33,395 nucleotides of DNA from the NCBI GenBank assembly GCA_023409735.1, contig JAEYRB010000015.1, positions 1-33,395 of the forward strand. The letters are read 5' to 3'. The first letter of the stretch is position 1; every line of letters starts with the position of its first letter. Origin of the DNA: Bacillota bacterium. GTDB taxonomy: Bacteria; Bacillota; Clostridia; Acetivibrionales; DTU013. The notes under the pieces are model-generated. The model worked only from the letters and a program-made list of their open reading frames with translations, was not told the origin of the DNA and did not search any database. A program made the translations under genes and the position numbers. Below, in pieces: positions 24,033 through 31,340 of this stretch.

Positions 24033-24446
24033 TTATATCCTTACCCTGTCTTTTGTCTTATCATCGAAATTTTCATCACCCGCGTCATTATATCCGGCAC
24101 TGCTTGTATTGTTGGCACTGCTTGCATTGTTGGTGATGTTAACACTGTTGTTATATCCGGCACTATTGCTATTTCCGGCACTATTGCTATTTCCGGCACT
24201 GCTACTATATCTGTCACTGTTGCTATTGCCGGCACTGATAGTACTGCTGGCGCTTTCCTGCTGACTTATGTACCTATCCAACTCAAACTGATTTCTACAG
24301 CGTATTTCTTCCGCTTTAACTGTTGTTTCAGAATTGATCCTGGCAACTTCCAATTTGTACTTGATTATTCTATTTGTAATATACGTCCCTACAACTAATA
24401 AAGTAAAGCCTAAACTACCAATCACCGGACCCCACATCTCGTCCAT
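24033..24446 (-). CDS. Small membrane protein with Ser/Asn/Gly hexapeptide repeats
   Basis: Not recognised. Seen: 137 residues. The N-terminus (about 8-27) forms one transmembrane helix; the next 40 residues (KYKLEVARINSETTVKAEEI and onward) are charged and helical, possibly coiled coil. From about residue 67 the sequence is low-complexity, built of hexapeptides related to SAGNSN, and it ends with a charged tail. Start: GGAGG 7 bases before ATG 24446, with a promoter at 24512-24540. The sound signals make it a real gene, although composition in the repeat part cannot confirm it. It stands alone, convergent with the phosphate transporter. Confidence 0.65.
   Translation of the reverse strand: MDEMWGPVIGSLGFTLLVVGTYITNRIIKYKLEVARINSETTVKAEEIRCRNQFELDRYISQQESASSTISAGNSNSDRYSSSAGNSNSAGNSNSAGYNNSVNITNNASSANNTSSAGYNDAGDENFDDKTKDRVRI
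24096..24248. repeat. Eight 18-bp repeats coding SAGNSN-type hexapeptides
   Basis: Units of 18 bp at 24096, 24114, 24132, then a 9-bp half unit (24150-24158), then 24159, 24177, 24195, 24213 and 24231. Units at 24159 and 24177 are identical (GGCACTATTGCTATTTCC). All keep the reading frame. Identical adjacent units suggest recent expansion and possible length variation between strains. Confidence 0.9.
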
Positions 24447-24511
24447 TTGCTAACCTCCATTTATTCGAACTAATAGCATACTTTGTTTAGCGTGCATGTA
24501 TGTTATGGCTA

Positions 24512-24540
24512 ATTTTAACACAATATGTTATATAATACAA
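24512..24540 (-). promoter_or_regulatory. Promoter of the hexapeptide-repeat membrane protein
   Basis: On the minus strand TTGTAT (24540-24535), 17-bp spacer, TAAAAT (24517-24512). Confidence 0.5.
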
Positions 24541-24563
24541 ACACATTATAGCCATCATATAGT

Positions 24564-24586
24564 AAAAGCTAAACCTAAAGTTTAGC
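24564..24586 (-). terminator. Terminator of the DUF2975-HTH operon
   Basis: GCTAAAC (24568-24574) pairs with GTTTAGC (24580-24586). On the minus strand the stem is followed by TTTT, just downstream of the HTH gene stop. Against the flow it could also slow plus-strand transcripts. Confidence 0.6.
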
Positions 24587-24622
24587 CTTTGCTTTTCCTA
24601 ATTACTTAACTTCATCTATCCC

Positions 24623-24853
24623 CTAGTCATTTTCATTCTTAAGACCCTCTTCACGGCTATATTCAAGTATATCTCCGGGCTGACAATCCAAGATATCACA
24701 AAGGGCTTCCAATGTAGAAAAGCGTATGGCACTAACCTTTCCTGTCTTAATTTTTGAAAGATTGACATTGGCAATTCCGACCTTCTCCGCTAAATCATTC
24801 AGAGATATTTTTCTGTCGGCCATAACGCGATCAAGTCTCAATATTATCGGCAT
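24623..24853 (-). CDS. XRE-family helix-turn-helix regulator (YozG-like)
   Basis: Seen: 76 residues, nearly all one Cro/CI-type DNA-binding domain: ISLNDLAEKVGIANVNLSKI is the helix-turn-helix, then STLEALCDILDCQPGDILEY. Start: AGGAGG with 8-base spacing before ATG 24853. It follows the DUF2975 gene by 15 bases in the same direction. Family knowledge: such small regulators are regularly paired with DUF2975 membrane proteins. Autoregulation at the strong upstream promoter is an inference. Confidence 0.9.
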   Translation of the reverse strand: MPIILRLDRVMADRKISLNDLAEKVGIANVNLSKIKTGKVSAIRFSTLEALCDILDCQPGDILEYSREEGLKNEND

Positions 24854-24868
24854 AAGTAATACCTCCTC

Positions 24869-25408
24869 CTATAGTAATTCATCAGTTTCTCTTTGCAGCT
24901 CTGCGCCGTAATCAAATACTGTAGAAATAAAATAGAATATCAAAGCAAGCAGCACAAAGGTGACATCAAAAGATCCACGATAATCGATAGTCTGTGCAAA
25001 AGTGTGATAAAATCCTGCTCGTGCGATTGGAACAACGATCGAATAGACTATCAGAATCGTTCCTATTCTTTTGATACTATTGGCATTTGTCTTAGTGAAT
25101 GGTACTGCATCTTTGACTATTTCCTTAAACATGGAATATGCTATTTTGAATATTCCAAACATAAACAGTACTATTAGGATTATTGTACACATCTCTGCAA
25201 TAACCTCACCTGTTGATTCCATAGCTAAACCTGTAATTGAATAAAAGCCTCCACTAGCAGAATTGACATTCGCATTAGGATCAACTGCGATCCAAATAAT
25301 AGCTGCCACCGGAATAGCAAGCCCGACAATAAGCGAAATGCAAACAACCTTTAAAATGGTTGCCATTGCCTTACTGCTTTTAACAATCTTTTCTTGTATG
25401 GTGTTCAT
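24869..25408 (-). CDS. DUF2975 membrane protein
   Basis: Seen: 179 residues with four hydrophobic segments (about 17-40, 68-92, 110-130 and 145-163) and the characteristic ending FDYGAELQRETDELL. Function unknown. Start: AGGAGG 7 bases before ATG 25408. First gene of a two-gene operon with the small HTH regulator; the pair may form a membrane-sensing regulatory unit, which is an inference from their constant association. Confidence 0.85.
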   Translation of the reverse strand: MNTIQEKIVKSSKAMATILKVVCISLIVGLAIPVAAIIWIAVDPNANVNSASGGFYSITGLAMESTGEVIAEMCTIILIVLFMFGIFKIAYSMFKEIVKDAVPFTKTNANSIKRIGTILIVYSIVVPIARAGFYHTFAQTIDYRGSFDVTFVLLALIFYFISTVFDYGAELQRETDELL

Positions 25409-25476
25409 ATAACAACCTCCTCTTATTACTTTAAACTTATCAGTTTTACAATATCTTCAAGCTTGATTACAAGGTT

Positions 25477-25505
25477 ATTATATGTCTTTATTACACGTTT
25501 GTCAA
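25477..25505 (-). promoter_or_regulatory. Perfect consensus promoter of the DUF2975-HTH operon
   Basis: On the minus strand TTGACA (25505-25500), 17-bp spacer, TATAAT (25482-25477). Upstream (25506-25555) is an AT-rich stretch with repeated ATTAATTTTTA blocks that could act as an UP element. A promoter this strong usually needs a repressor; the operon's own HTH protein is a natural candidate. Confidence 0.8.
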
Positions 25506-25858
25506 TTAATTTTTAATGTTTATCATTAATTTTTATGTGTTTTTCATTAAACGCCGTGGAAATGGCATAGAGACGATTCGGGCCAATCAAAAAAGTCCGG
25601 ATTATATCGTTTTAAGAACTTGGAACCAGCTTAACTTTTTTATAATTACCCTATGAAAGGTACTTTATCAGAAGCTTTGAGTGGTTCATGCCTCTTTGAA
25701 TCATTTCCTATGCATAACCTGTATGCTATAATAACCGCATAAAAACATATATGCTGTTATTAAAAGATTTAAAATGCCGTGCGAATATTTCGGCAAGGCC
25801 TAAACGCACATATCATAAAGCCACAATCTTATTATATGATAAAAATATTTATGTATTG
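25506..25858. other. Gap without genes upstream of the sigma factor
   Basis: No coding frame with a ribosome binding site is seen. Two items stand out: an extended -10 (TGC-TATAAT, -10 at 25727-25732, plus strand) without a good -35, and just after it an imperfect hairpin AATAACCGCAT...ATGCTGTTATT (about 25730-25765). A TGCCG/CGGCA hairpin lies near 25773-25796. Confidence 0.4.
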
Positions 25859-25888
25859 TGTAACCAACCACCTTGAAATGTCGCTATA
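25859..25888 (+). promoter_or_regulatory. Candidate ECF-type promoter upstream of its own sigma gene
   Basis: TGTAACC (25859-25865) and CGCTATA (25882-25888) are separated by 16 bp. AAC-containing -35 and CG-rich -10 elements are typical of ECF sigma factors, which often autoregulate. The site ends about 35 bases before the start codon. Confidence 0.45.
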
Positions 25889-25923
25889 TAGAGTGAAGGC
25901 CTTTTATATCTGTAAGAGAGGAG

Positions 25924-26493
25924 ATGAATGCATTGGAGGATGAAGAGATAATCAATCTGTATCTGAACCGTGATGAATCCGCTTTGAAGCAGACAGCTGA
26001 GAAGTACGGAGCTCGTTTGCGTAATCTGTCGAACAACATACTGGAAGATATAACTACCGCTGAAGAATGCGAGAATGACACTTATATGAAGGCATGGAAC
26101 TCCATACCGCCTCATGAGCCGCGAACATACTTTTTTGCATTCCTTGCAAGAATCACACGCCATATTTCACTTGACTGCTGCAAAAATCGCAGCAGGATCA
26201 AGCGCAGCGGACACCTGATCGAATTGACTGCAGAAATTGAGCAGTGTGTCTCCTCACCGGACGATACTGAAAGCCAGATTGAAGGCAAAATTCTGGGAAG
26301 TGCTATCAGTACATTTCTGCGACGGCTACCGGAAGAACGCCGAAATGTGTTTATGCGACGATATTGGTATCTGGATTCCATTGCTGCCATCTCTAAACGC
26401 TTTGCTATAAGCGAAAGTAAAGTTAAAACCATGCTTTTTCGAAGCCGCAATGAGCTTCGGGAGTATCTGATCAAGGAGGGTTATGCCTTATGA
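25924..26493 (+). CDS. ECF-type RNA polymerase sigma factor
   Basis: Directs RNA polymerase to a stress or envelope regulon. Seen: 189 residues. Region 2 includes DEEIINLYLNRDESALKQT and AEECENDTYMKAWNSIPPHE; region 4 includes LRRLPEERRNVFMRRYWYLD and ISESKVKTMLFRSRNELREY (helix-turn-helix). The IPPHEP segment is typical of a group of gut-type clostridial ECF factors with a membrane-bound partner encoded next. Start is uncertain: the AGAGAGGAG site directly touches ATG 25924, so in-frame TTG 25933 with 9-base spacing (giving MEDEEI) may be used. The stop overlaps the next start (ATGA). Confidence 0.88.
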   Translation: MNALEDEEIINLYLNRDESALKQTAEKYGARLRNLSNNILEDITTAEECENDTYMKAWNSIPPHEPRTYFFAFLARITRHISLDCCKNRSRIKRSGHLIELTAEIEQCVSSPDDTESQIEGKILGSAISTFLRRLPEERRNVFMRRYWYLDSIAAISKRFAISESKVKTMLFRSRNELREYLIKEGYAL

Positions 26494-27521
26494 GAGGCGA
26501 TGATTTATTAGATAAAATGGAATATGTTGATGAAGACCTGATAGAAGCTGCCGGCAAGATGCCAAAAAAGAAAACAAAGCCGTGGCTCAAGTGGGGCACG
26601 ATAGCTGCTTGTTTATGTCTGGCAGCCGCAGGCATATTTATGTCAGGACGTATAAACAGAGCTTCAGATAGCTTAGGAGCACATGGAAATGGGAGTTTGT
26701 CAACAAATACACACGTTGATGGGTCATCTAGTAATACGGATCAACAAGGAACAGATAAGCTGACTCCATCTGCTTCAGGTAGCTATGCATTGAATATCCC
26801 TGCTATTCAATTGCCCAAAAAATCAAAAGGTGTAGAATTCGATATGATCGCCCTCGTTGTATATAAAGGCGGTATATACACCCAAACTCAGAGGTATATT
26901 GGAGCTGATGCAGAAGGTGTTGACGGGTTAGTAGGTGAAAAGCTTGGATATGCAACGGGTGAAATCGATGAGTGGTCAACTCAGGATGATTATGCTGAAG
27001 AGTTTGCCTCAAGCATAACCGGTAATATCTTTTCAGTAAAGGGATATAGCACAGACTACAGGCTATGCATGTCGACGTTCTATGAAGATGAAGATGGAAA
27101 TCAAGTGAAGTATATTGAGTTCTTTGAAAGGCTGAATGGCATTGGCATAACAGACGGTGAAGACCTCTTCGGTGACCGTCTCAACACAAAAGAACGTTTG
27201 GAGTCTATAAAATATCAAACCCATGACGATTGGAACAACTCACATAACAACTATAAAGATTTACCCGATATCACCAGTGCTCAAATAAATTCTTTTTTAG
27301 ACACTCTTTATACAGGCAGATTTGAGTATCTGCATGAAAAAGATCCAAATTTCTACTCGGATGCAAAAAAACAAACGCATCTTTATTTGTGCATGAACGA
27401 TAACACAATTGTCGAATTGCGATTAATGGAAGGCGGCTATGTGGGATATCAGTGGATGGGCTGGTATTTTGTCAGAATGCCCGGTGAAGCCTTTGATGCC
27501 ATATTTAACGCTTGTCAGTAG
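26490..27521 (+). CDS. Membrane-anchored partner of the ECF sigma factor (putative anti-sigma)
   Basis: Seen: 343 residues. A short cytoplasmic N-terminus (DLLDKMEYVDEDLIEAA) is followed by a basic segment and a single transmembrane helix (about 35-52, GTIAACLCLAAAGIFMSG). A Ser/Thr/Asn-rich spacer and an extracytoplasmic domain of roughly 250 residues with no motif I recognise come next. Position, 4-base overlap with the sigma gene and topology fit a one-span anti-sigma factor, with the outer domain as sensor. No zinc-finger anti-sigma signature is present. The C-terminal domain could sense a metal or peptide; that is unsupported. Confidence 0.75.
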   Translation: MRGDDLLDKMEYVDEDLIEAAGKMPKKKTKPWLKWGTIAACLCLAAAGIFMSGRINRASDSLGAHGNGSLSTNTHVDGSSSNTDQQGTDKLTPSASGSYALNIPAIQLPKKSKGVEFDMIALVVYKGGIYTQTQRYIGADAEGVDGLVGEKLGYATGEIDEWSTQDDYAEEFASSITGNIFSVKGYSTDYRLCMSTFYEDEDGNQVKYIEFFERLNGIGITDGEDLFGDRLNTKERLESIKYQTHDDWNNSHNNYKDLPDITSAQINSFLDTLYTGRFEYLHEKDPNFYSDAKKQTHLYLCMNDNTIVELRLMEGGYVGYQWMGWYFVRMPGEAFDAIFNACQ

Positions 27522-27542
27522 TATTTTACGAAGTAATAGAAT

Positions 27543-27604
27543 AAAGTCTCCAAGGCACCGAGCCCCTATCGTCTTTTTGCTGGAGCCCTTCGGGCGAACA
27601 TAAA
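27543..27604 (+). repeat. Interspersed hairpin repeat, copy C
   Basis: AAAGTCTCCAAGGCACCGAG, then CCCCTATCGTCTTTTTGCTG, then GAGCCCTTCGGGCGAACATA. It aligns with copy B over its whole length. GGC-ACCGA-GCC followed after eight bases by CTTTTT may terminate the anti-sigma gene. Confidence 0.65.
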
Positions 27605-27653
27605 TAAAGCCCTGCGCGCTTATATTATCAAGGCATGTACAAGACAAGGGTAC

Positions 27654-27739
27654 AAGACAAGGGAAGACAAGGGGACGGTTCATTCGTCTTGCTCATTTAA
27701 CAAGACGGGTGAACCGTCCCCTTGTCTTTCCCTTGTCTT
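27654..27739. repeat. Long palindrome carrying GGGACGGTTC downstream of guaA
   Basis: The left arm 27654-27682 and right arm 27710-27739 are complementary over about 29 bases with one extra T. The centre has a further CGTCTTG/CAAGACG stem. The left arm consists of tandem AAGACAAGGG blocks, preceded by a further copy from about 27640. GGGGACGGTTCA and TGAACCGTCCCC are the inner arms. It lies 50 bases past the guaA stop and could act as a terminator or mRNA-protecting hairpin, but it has no T-run. Confidence 0.8.
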
Positions 27740-27791
27740 TATTGTCTCACTCAATAGTATCAACACATGAGAACCGTAGAGTTCTTCTATT

Positions 27792-29099
27792 CTATTCCCA
27801 CTCAATAGTGGCACATGGCTTCGGGCTCAGGTCATACAAAACGCGGTTTACATTTGGAACCTCAGCCAGTATCCTGTCTGTAATCTTAAGCATTACAGGC
27901 CACTCCAGCTGCTCTATGCTTGCCGTCATGGCATCTACAGTATTTACCGCACGAATTATTACCGGATATTCGAAGCACCTTGCATGGTTCTTGACTCCTG
28001 TTGACTTAAAATCAGGTACGATGGTAAAGTACTGCCACACCTTCTTATCAAGCCCTGCTTTTTCAAATTCCTCTCTCAGTATGGCATCAGACTCTCTTAC
28101 TGCCTCAAGACGTTCTCTCGTAATTGCGCCAAGGCAGCGAACGCCGAGTCCAGGTCCGGGGAATGGCTGCCTGTATACCATAACATCAGGTAATCCAAGC
28201 TCTGATCCACATGCCCTTACCTCGTCCTTAAACAGGTAATATAAAGGCTCCACTAATAAGAATTTCATATCCTCCGGTAAGCCACCTACATTGTGATGTG
28301 ATTTGACTATCTTTGCTGTCTTTGTTCCACTTTCAACGATATCAGGGTAGATCGTTCCCTGAGCAAGAAATTCTATACCTTCAAGCTTACGTGCTTCTTC
28401 CTCAAACACCCTAATGAACTCGCTGCCGATAATCTTTCTCTTTTGTTCGGGATCTGATACATTTGCAAGCTTATTTAGGAAGCGCTCACTAGCATCAACA
28501 TAGATCAGGTTAGCATCAAGCTGATCTTTAAAAACCTCGATAACCTTTTCCGACTCTCCCTTACGCATAAGTCCATGATTAACATGGACGCAAACAAGCT
28601 GCTTTCCAATAGCCTTAATAAGCAGAGCTGCGACAACCGAGCTGTCAACTCCGCCGGAAAGAGCCAGCAGCACCTTCTTATCCCCTACCTGCTTCTTGAT
28701 CAGCTCAACCTGATCAGCTACGAAGTTTTTCATGTTCCAGTTAGCTTCAGCTTTGCATTTGTTAAAAATGAAGTTCTTGAGAACACTGCTCAGCTCTTCG
28801 CTTTTCTCAGGCCAGCAGCATAGCTTGCTTTCACATTCAGCCTGCTCATGGCAAACCGCCAACACGGGGTACCCTGCAGCATAAACGCTTTGGTCAACCT
28901 TTATCTTTTCGCCGTCAAAAATATTGTTTTCGCCGCCATTAATAATAATACCCTTTACATTTGAAAGCTTAGAAAGCTTATCCATCGTTATATCATGGGG
29001 ATGAATCTCGCTATATACACCAAGGCTGCGGACCGCTCTGGCTATCTCTGCGTTCCTGCTGCTGCCAAGGTCAAGTATGACTATCATGTCCTGTTTCAT
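27792..29099 (-). CDS. guaA: GMP synthase with a shortened glutaminase domain
   Basis: Aminates XMP to GMP with ATP. Seen: 435 residues against about 510-525 for the usual two-domain enzyme. The ATP pyrophosphatase domain is intact (LSGGVDSS from 148, NHGLMRKGE, QGTIYPDIVESG, KSHHNVGGLPEDM), as is the C-terminal dimerisation domain (PFPGPGLGVRCLG, ending CATIEWE). The N-terminal glutamine amidotransferase domain is only about 115 residues. It starts normally (MIVILDLGSSRNAEIARAV) and reaches a cysteine at the nucleophile position (Cys83, VLAVCHEQ), but about 80 residues are missing afterwards. These include the region that normally holds the catalytic His and Glu, and the elbow glycines are changed. 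The enzyme should depend on free ammonia or on a separate glutaminase. Start: GGGAGG 5 bases before ATG 29099. Confidence 0.92.
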   Translation of the reverse strand: MKQDMIVILDLGSSRNAEIARAVRSLGVYSEIHPHDITMDKLSKLSNVKGIIINGGENNIFDGEKIKVDQSVYAAGYPVLAVCHEQAECESKLCCWPEKSEELSSVLKNFIFNKCKAEANWNMKNFVADQVELIKKQVGDKKVLLALSGGVDSSVVAALLIKAIGKQLVCVHVNHGLMRKGESEKVIEVFKDQLDANLIYVDASERFLNKLANVSDPEQKRKIIGSEFIRVFEEEARKLEGIEFLAQGTIYPDIVESGTKTAKIVKSHHNVGGLPEDMKFLLVEPLYYLFKDEVRACGSELGLPDVMVYRQPFPGPGLGVRCLGAITRERLEAVRESDAILREEFEKAGLDKKVWQYFTIVPDFKSTGVKNHARCFEYPVIIRAVNTVDAMTASIEQLEWPVMLKITDRILAEVPNVNRVLYDLSPKPCATIEWE

Positions 29100-29134
29100 A
29101 TGTTCCTCCCGAATCAAGTAGAATTTATCCTTTG

Positions 29135-29163
29135 ATTATAGCATTTTGTCGGAACTATTTCCA
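29135..29163 (-). promoter_or_regulatory. Candidate guaA promoter
   Basis: On the minus strand TGGAAA (29163-29158), 17-bp spacer ending in TGC, TATAAT (29140-29135). The extended -10 compensates for the weak -35. It overlaps the end of the upstream phosphatase gene, so guaA can be expressed apart from the capsule genes. Confidence 0.5.
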
Positions 29164-29916
29164 TGTCCAAAGGAATTTTTGAAGCATTTCCGGTTCATAC
29201 ATATCCAGCTGCTTCCCATTAAAAATATTGCTTGCGTCCTGCGATAAACGAAGAGCCAAAGCCTCGCCACATTCCTTTGTGACCATCCTTATCGCAGCCT
29301 CAAGCCTCGGAGGCCGTTTACTTATACTATGTGTATCGGTTGAAATGAAATGAGCTAGATTATTTTGCAGTAGCTTTGATACAAACCTTCTTGTCTTTGT
29401 GTCTTGAAGAAATGCTTCCGCATTGATCTGAACCAGATTGCCCGAGTAGACCAAATCGTATAACCACTTTACATCCTTGCGGACATATGTATAGCGCTCA
29501 GGATGCGCAATTATCGGCAGGTAACCATTTTGCTGTATGTGATAGAGAGTTTCATCTATACCCAACGGACACTGACTCATTGGAAACTCAATCAGTAAAT
29601 ACGGCGTATCTGCAATGCATAAGGGCTTCAAATCAACATCCGCCAGTTTTGAGCTATAGTACACCTCTGCACCAAGCTTGCAGCATATATTAAGTCTTTC
29701 GGGCTCACCTGTATTCATTAGCTTCGCATAAGCTTTTTCTCTGCGTAGCACAAAAGCATCAACAGTTTCCCTTCTGATCTCAAAATGCGGTGTAAATACA
29801 ATTTCAGATACTCCCTGTTCAGCTTGGGCTCTTAGAAGCTCCAAGGATGAATCTATGTCCTTTGCTCCGTCATCCATACACGGAAGTATATGGCAGTGGA
29901 GGTCAACCAACTTCAT
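29155..29916 (-). CDS. PHP-type tyrosine-protein phosphatase (CpsB/CapC/YwqE family)
   Basis: Removes phosphate from the tyrosine-rich tail of the CpsD-type kinase and so controls capsule or exopolysaccharide polymerisation. Seen: 253 residues, normal length. Metal-binding motifs of the PHP fold: DLHCHILPCMDDGA near the N-terminus, FTPHF, IIAHPERY, and STDTHS near residue 195. Start: GGAG 6 bases before ATG 29916; the gene overlaps the end of the kinase by 14 bases, which fits coupled expression. Confidence 0.92.
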   Translation of the reverse strand: MKLVDLHCHILPCMDDGAKDIDSSLELLRAQAEQGVSEIVFTPHFEIRRETVDAFVLRREKAYAKLMNTGEPERLNICCKLGAEVYYSSKLADVDLKPLCIADTPYLLIEFPMSQCPLGIDETLYHIQQNGYLPIIAHPERYTYVRKDVKWLYDLVYSGNLVQINAEAFLQDTKTRRFVSKLLQNNLAHFISTDTHSISKRPPRLEAAIRMVTKECGEALALRLSQDASNIFNGKQLDMYEPEMLQKFLWTWK

Positions 29917-30637
29917 TATGCTCTCCGTACGAATATGAATAGTCTTTATAGTAATTATAATAATTGGCTGACTTCTTTTGCTCGAAGCCCGTCAAAATCG
30001 CTCCCAGAATCCTTATGCCATTTTGTACAAGATCGTCCTTACACCGCTTAACAGCCCCAATATCGGCGCCATTCTGAAGCACCACAAACAATACTCCATC
30101 TGTAATACGCCCGATAATGTGCGCATCTGAAACGATCGAAGCAGGCGGCGTATCAAATATTACATAATCAAAATCTTTGGCCAAAGCTTCCACTACGGCT
30201 TTCATACGATCGCTCGCAAGCAGCTCTGAAGGGTTCGGTGGTATAGGACCACATGGAACCGAATATATGTTGAACTTCTCAGCATAGCATACAACATCAG
30301 AAAGCTCTGTCTTACCACTAAGCACAGAGCTTAGTCCGGCTTTATGCTTTCCAAGCTTCAAGAGCTTATGATGCATCGGCTTTCTCAAGTCACAGTCCAC
30401 TATGCATACCTTCTTACCGGAAGCCGCTAACGATGTAGAAAGATTTATTGCAACACCGGTTTTTTGTTCGTTAGGAATTGTAGAAGTAATCGTAATCTTC
30501 TTAAGCTCACTTCCTGAAGCGATAAACTCGAGATTTGTCCTAAGTGTCTTATATGCCTCTATATAATTGAACGGTGAACTATTATCAGCAAGATATAGCT
30601 CCTTAACATCCTTTTTACTGTTTTTCTTTTTATTCAT
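29903..30637 (-). CDS. CpsD/CapB-family tyrosine kinase with altered Walker A
   Basis: Bacterial tyrosine kinase acting with the CapA-type membrane adaptor. Seen: 244 residues. Walker A' is VCIVDCDLRKP and Walker B is YVIFDTPPA; the C-terminus is a tyrosine cluster (NYYNYYKDYSYSYG), the usual autophosphorylation site. The Walker A loop reads STIPNEQKTGVAINLS, whereas the family normally has PxEGKS/T. The conserved glycine before Lys is Gln, although Lys-Thr is kept. Start: ATG 30637, one base after the adaptor stop; the ribosome binding site GGGAGG lies inside the adaptor's last codons (13-base spacing). The longer frame to 30718 overlaps the adaptor gene and is rejected. Confidence 0.9.
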   Translation of the reverse strand: MNKKKNSKKDVKELYLADNSSPFNYIEAYKTLRTNLEFIASGSELKKITITSTIPNEQKTGVAINLSTSLAASGKKVCIVDCDLRKPMHHKLLKLGKHKAGLSSVLSGKTELSDVVCYAEKFNIYSVPCGPIPPNPSELLASDRMKAVVEALAKDFDYVIFDTPPASIVSDAHIIGRITDGVLFVVLQNGADIGAVKRCKDDLVQNGIRILGAILTGFEQKKSANYYNYYKDYSYSYGEHNEVG

Positions 30638-30638
30638 G

Positions 30639-31340
30639 TTATTTTTGTTTCCTCCCATTTTCATAAACAAATGGAATAACACTAAGGACAGGAATCTCCA
30701 AAACACTCTCAACATCATCCTTAGTCATAAAGGTATTATTTAAAATAGCGCGCAGGAATATATATGCGGCACAGGCAAGAAACCCGATAAATCCTAAAAT
30801 CAGACCATTCTTTGCAGAGTGGGGTGATACCGGATCGGGTGAGTATCTCGCTTTACTTATTACCTCACATGAACCTGCCTTAATCTTGTCAACCAATATA
30901 TCTGGTGCAATTTCAGTTATCTTGTCAATGATGGATACTGCATATTCGGGATCTTCATGTGTCATGGAAACTTCCATTACCTGCGTTCCATCAACAGATG
31001 TAACCTTAATAGCTTTTGACAGATCCTCGTAGGTTGTATCAAGGTCAAGATCCTCTATAACCTGATTAAGAACATTATAGCTTTTTACTATTACGGCATA
31101 TGTTTTTACCAGGCTTGCAGACGCGCTCAGGTCACCGCTTGTAAGGTTAGAATCAACGACTTGTCTATTGTTTACGATCATTGTGGCACTAGCCTGATAT
31201 TCTGGAACCAATAGAAATTTTGATACGGAGTATCCAATGGCAGTACATAATGCAGTAATTACTATAAGTATAACTACTTTCCCCCGGAACAGACCAATTA
31301 AGTCATGCAGATCAATTTCTCCATTATCATTTTTCAGCAT
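30639..31340 (-). CDS. CapA/Wzz-type chain-length and kinase-adaptor protein
   Basis: Polysaccharide co-polymerase that activates the kinase encoded next. Seen: 233 residues. The N-terminal cytoplasmic segment (EIDLHDLIGLFRGK) leads to a first membrane helix (about 19-42). An extracellular part with the Wzz-like pattern follows (YQASATMIVNNRQ, VTSVDGTQVMEVSMTHEDPE), then a second helix (about 178-198) and a short cytoplasmic tail ending near residue 233 that should contact the kinase. Start: GAGGGG 9 bases before ATG 31340. First gene of the three-gene module CapA-CpsD-CpsB. No consensus promoter was found in the 200 bases upstream, which are AT-rich. Confidence 0.9.
   Translation of the reverse strand: MLKNDNGEIDLHDLIGLFRGKVVILIVITALCTAIGYSVSKFLLVPEYQASATMIVNNRQVVDSNLTSGDLSASASLVKTYAVIVKSYNVLNQVIEDLDLDTTYEDLSKAIKVTSVDGTQVMEVSMTHEDPEYAVSIIDKITEIAPDILVDKIKAGSCEVISKARYSPDPVSPHSAKNGLILGFIGFLACAAYIFLRAILNNTFMTKDDVESVLEIPVLSVIPFVYENGRKQK

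Noticed and set aside
27709..28239. 176-residue plus-strand ORF opposite guaA
   Set aside because: It lies in the shadow of the well-supported guaA gene and has no recognisable protein features. Part of it is the palindrome.
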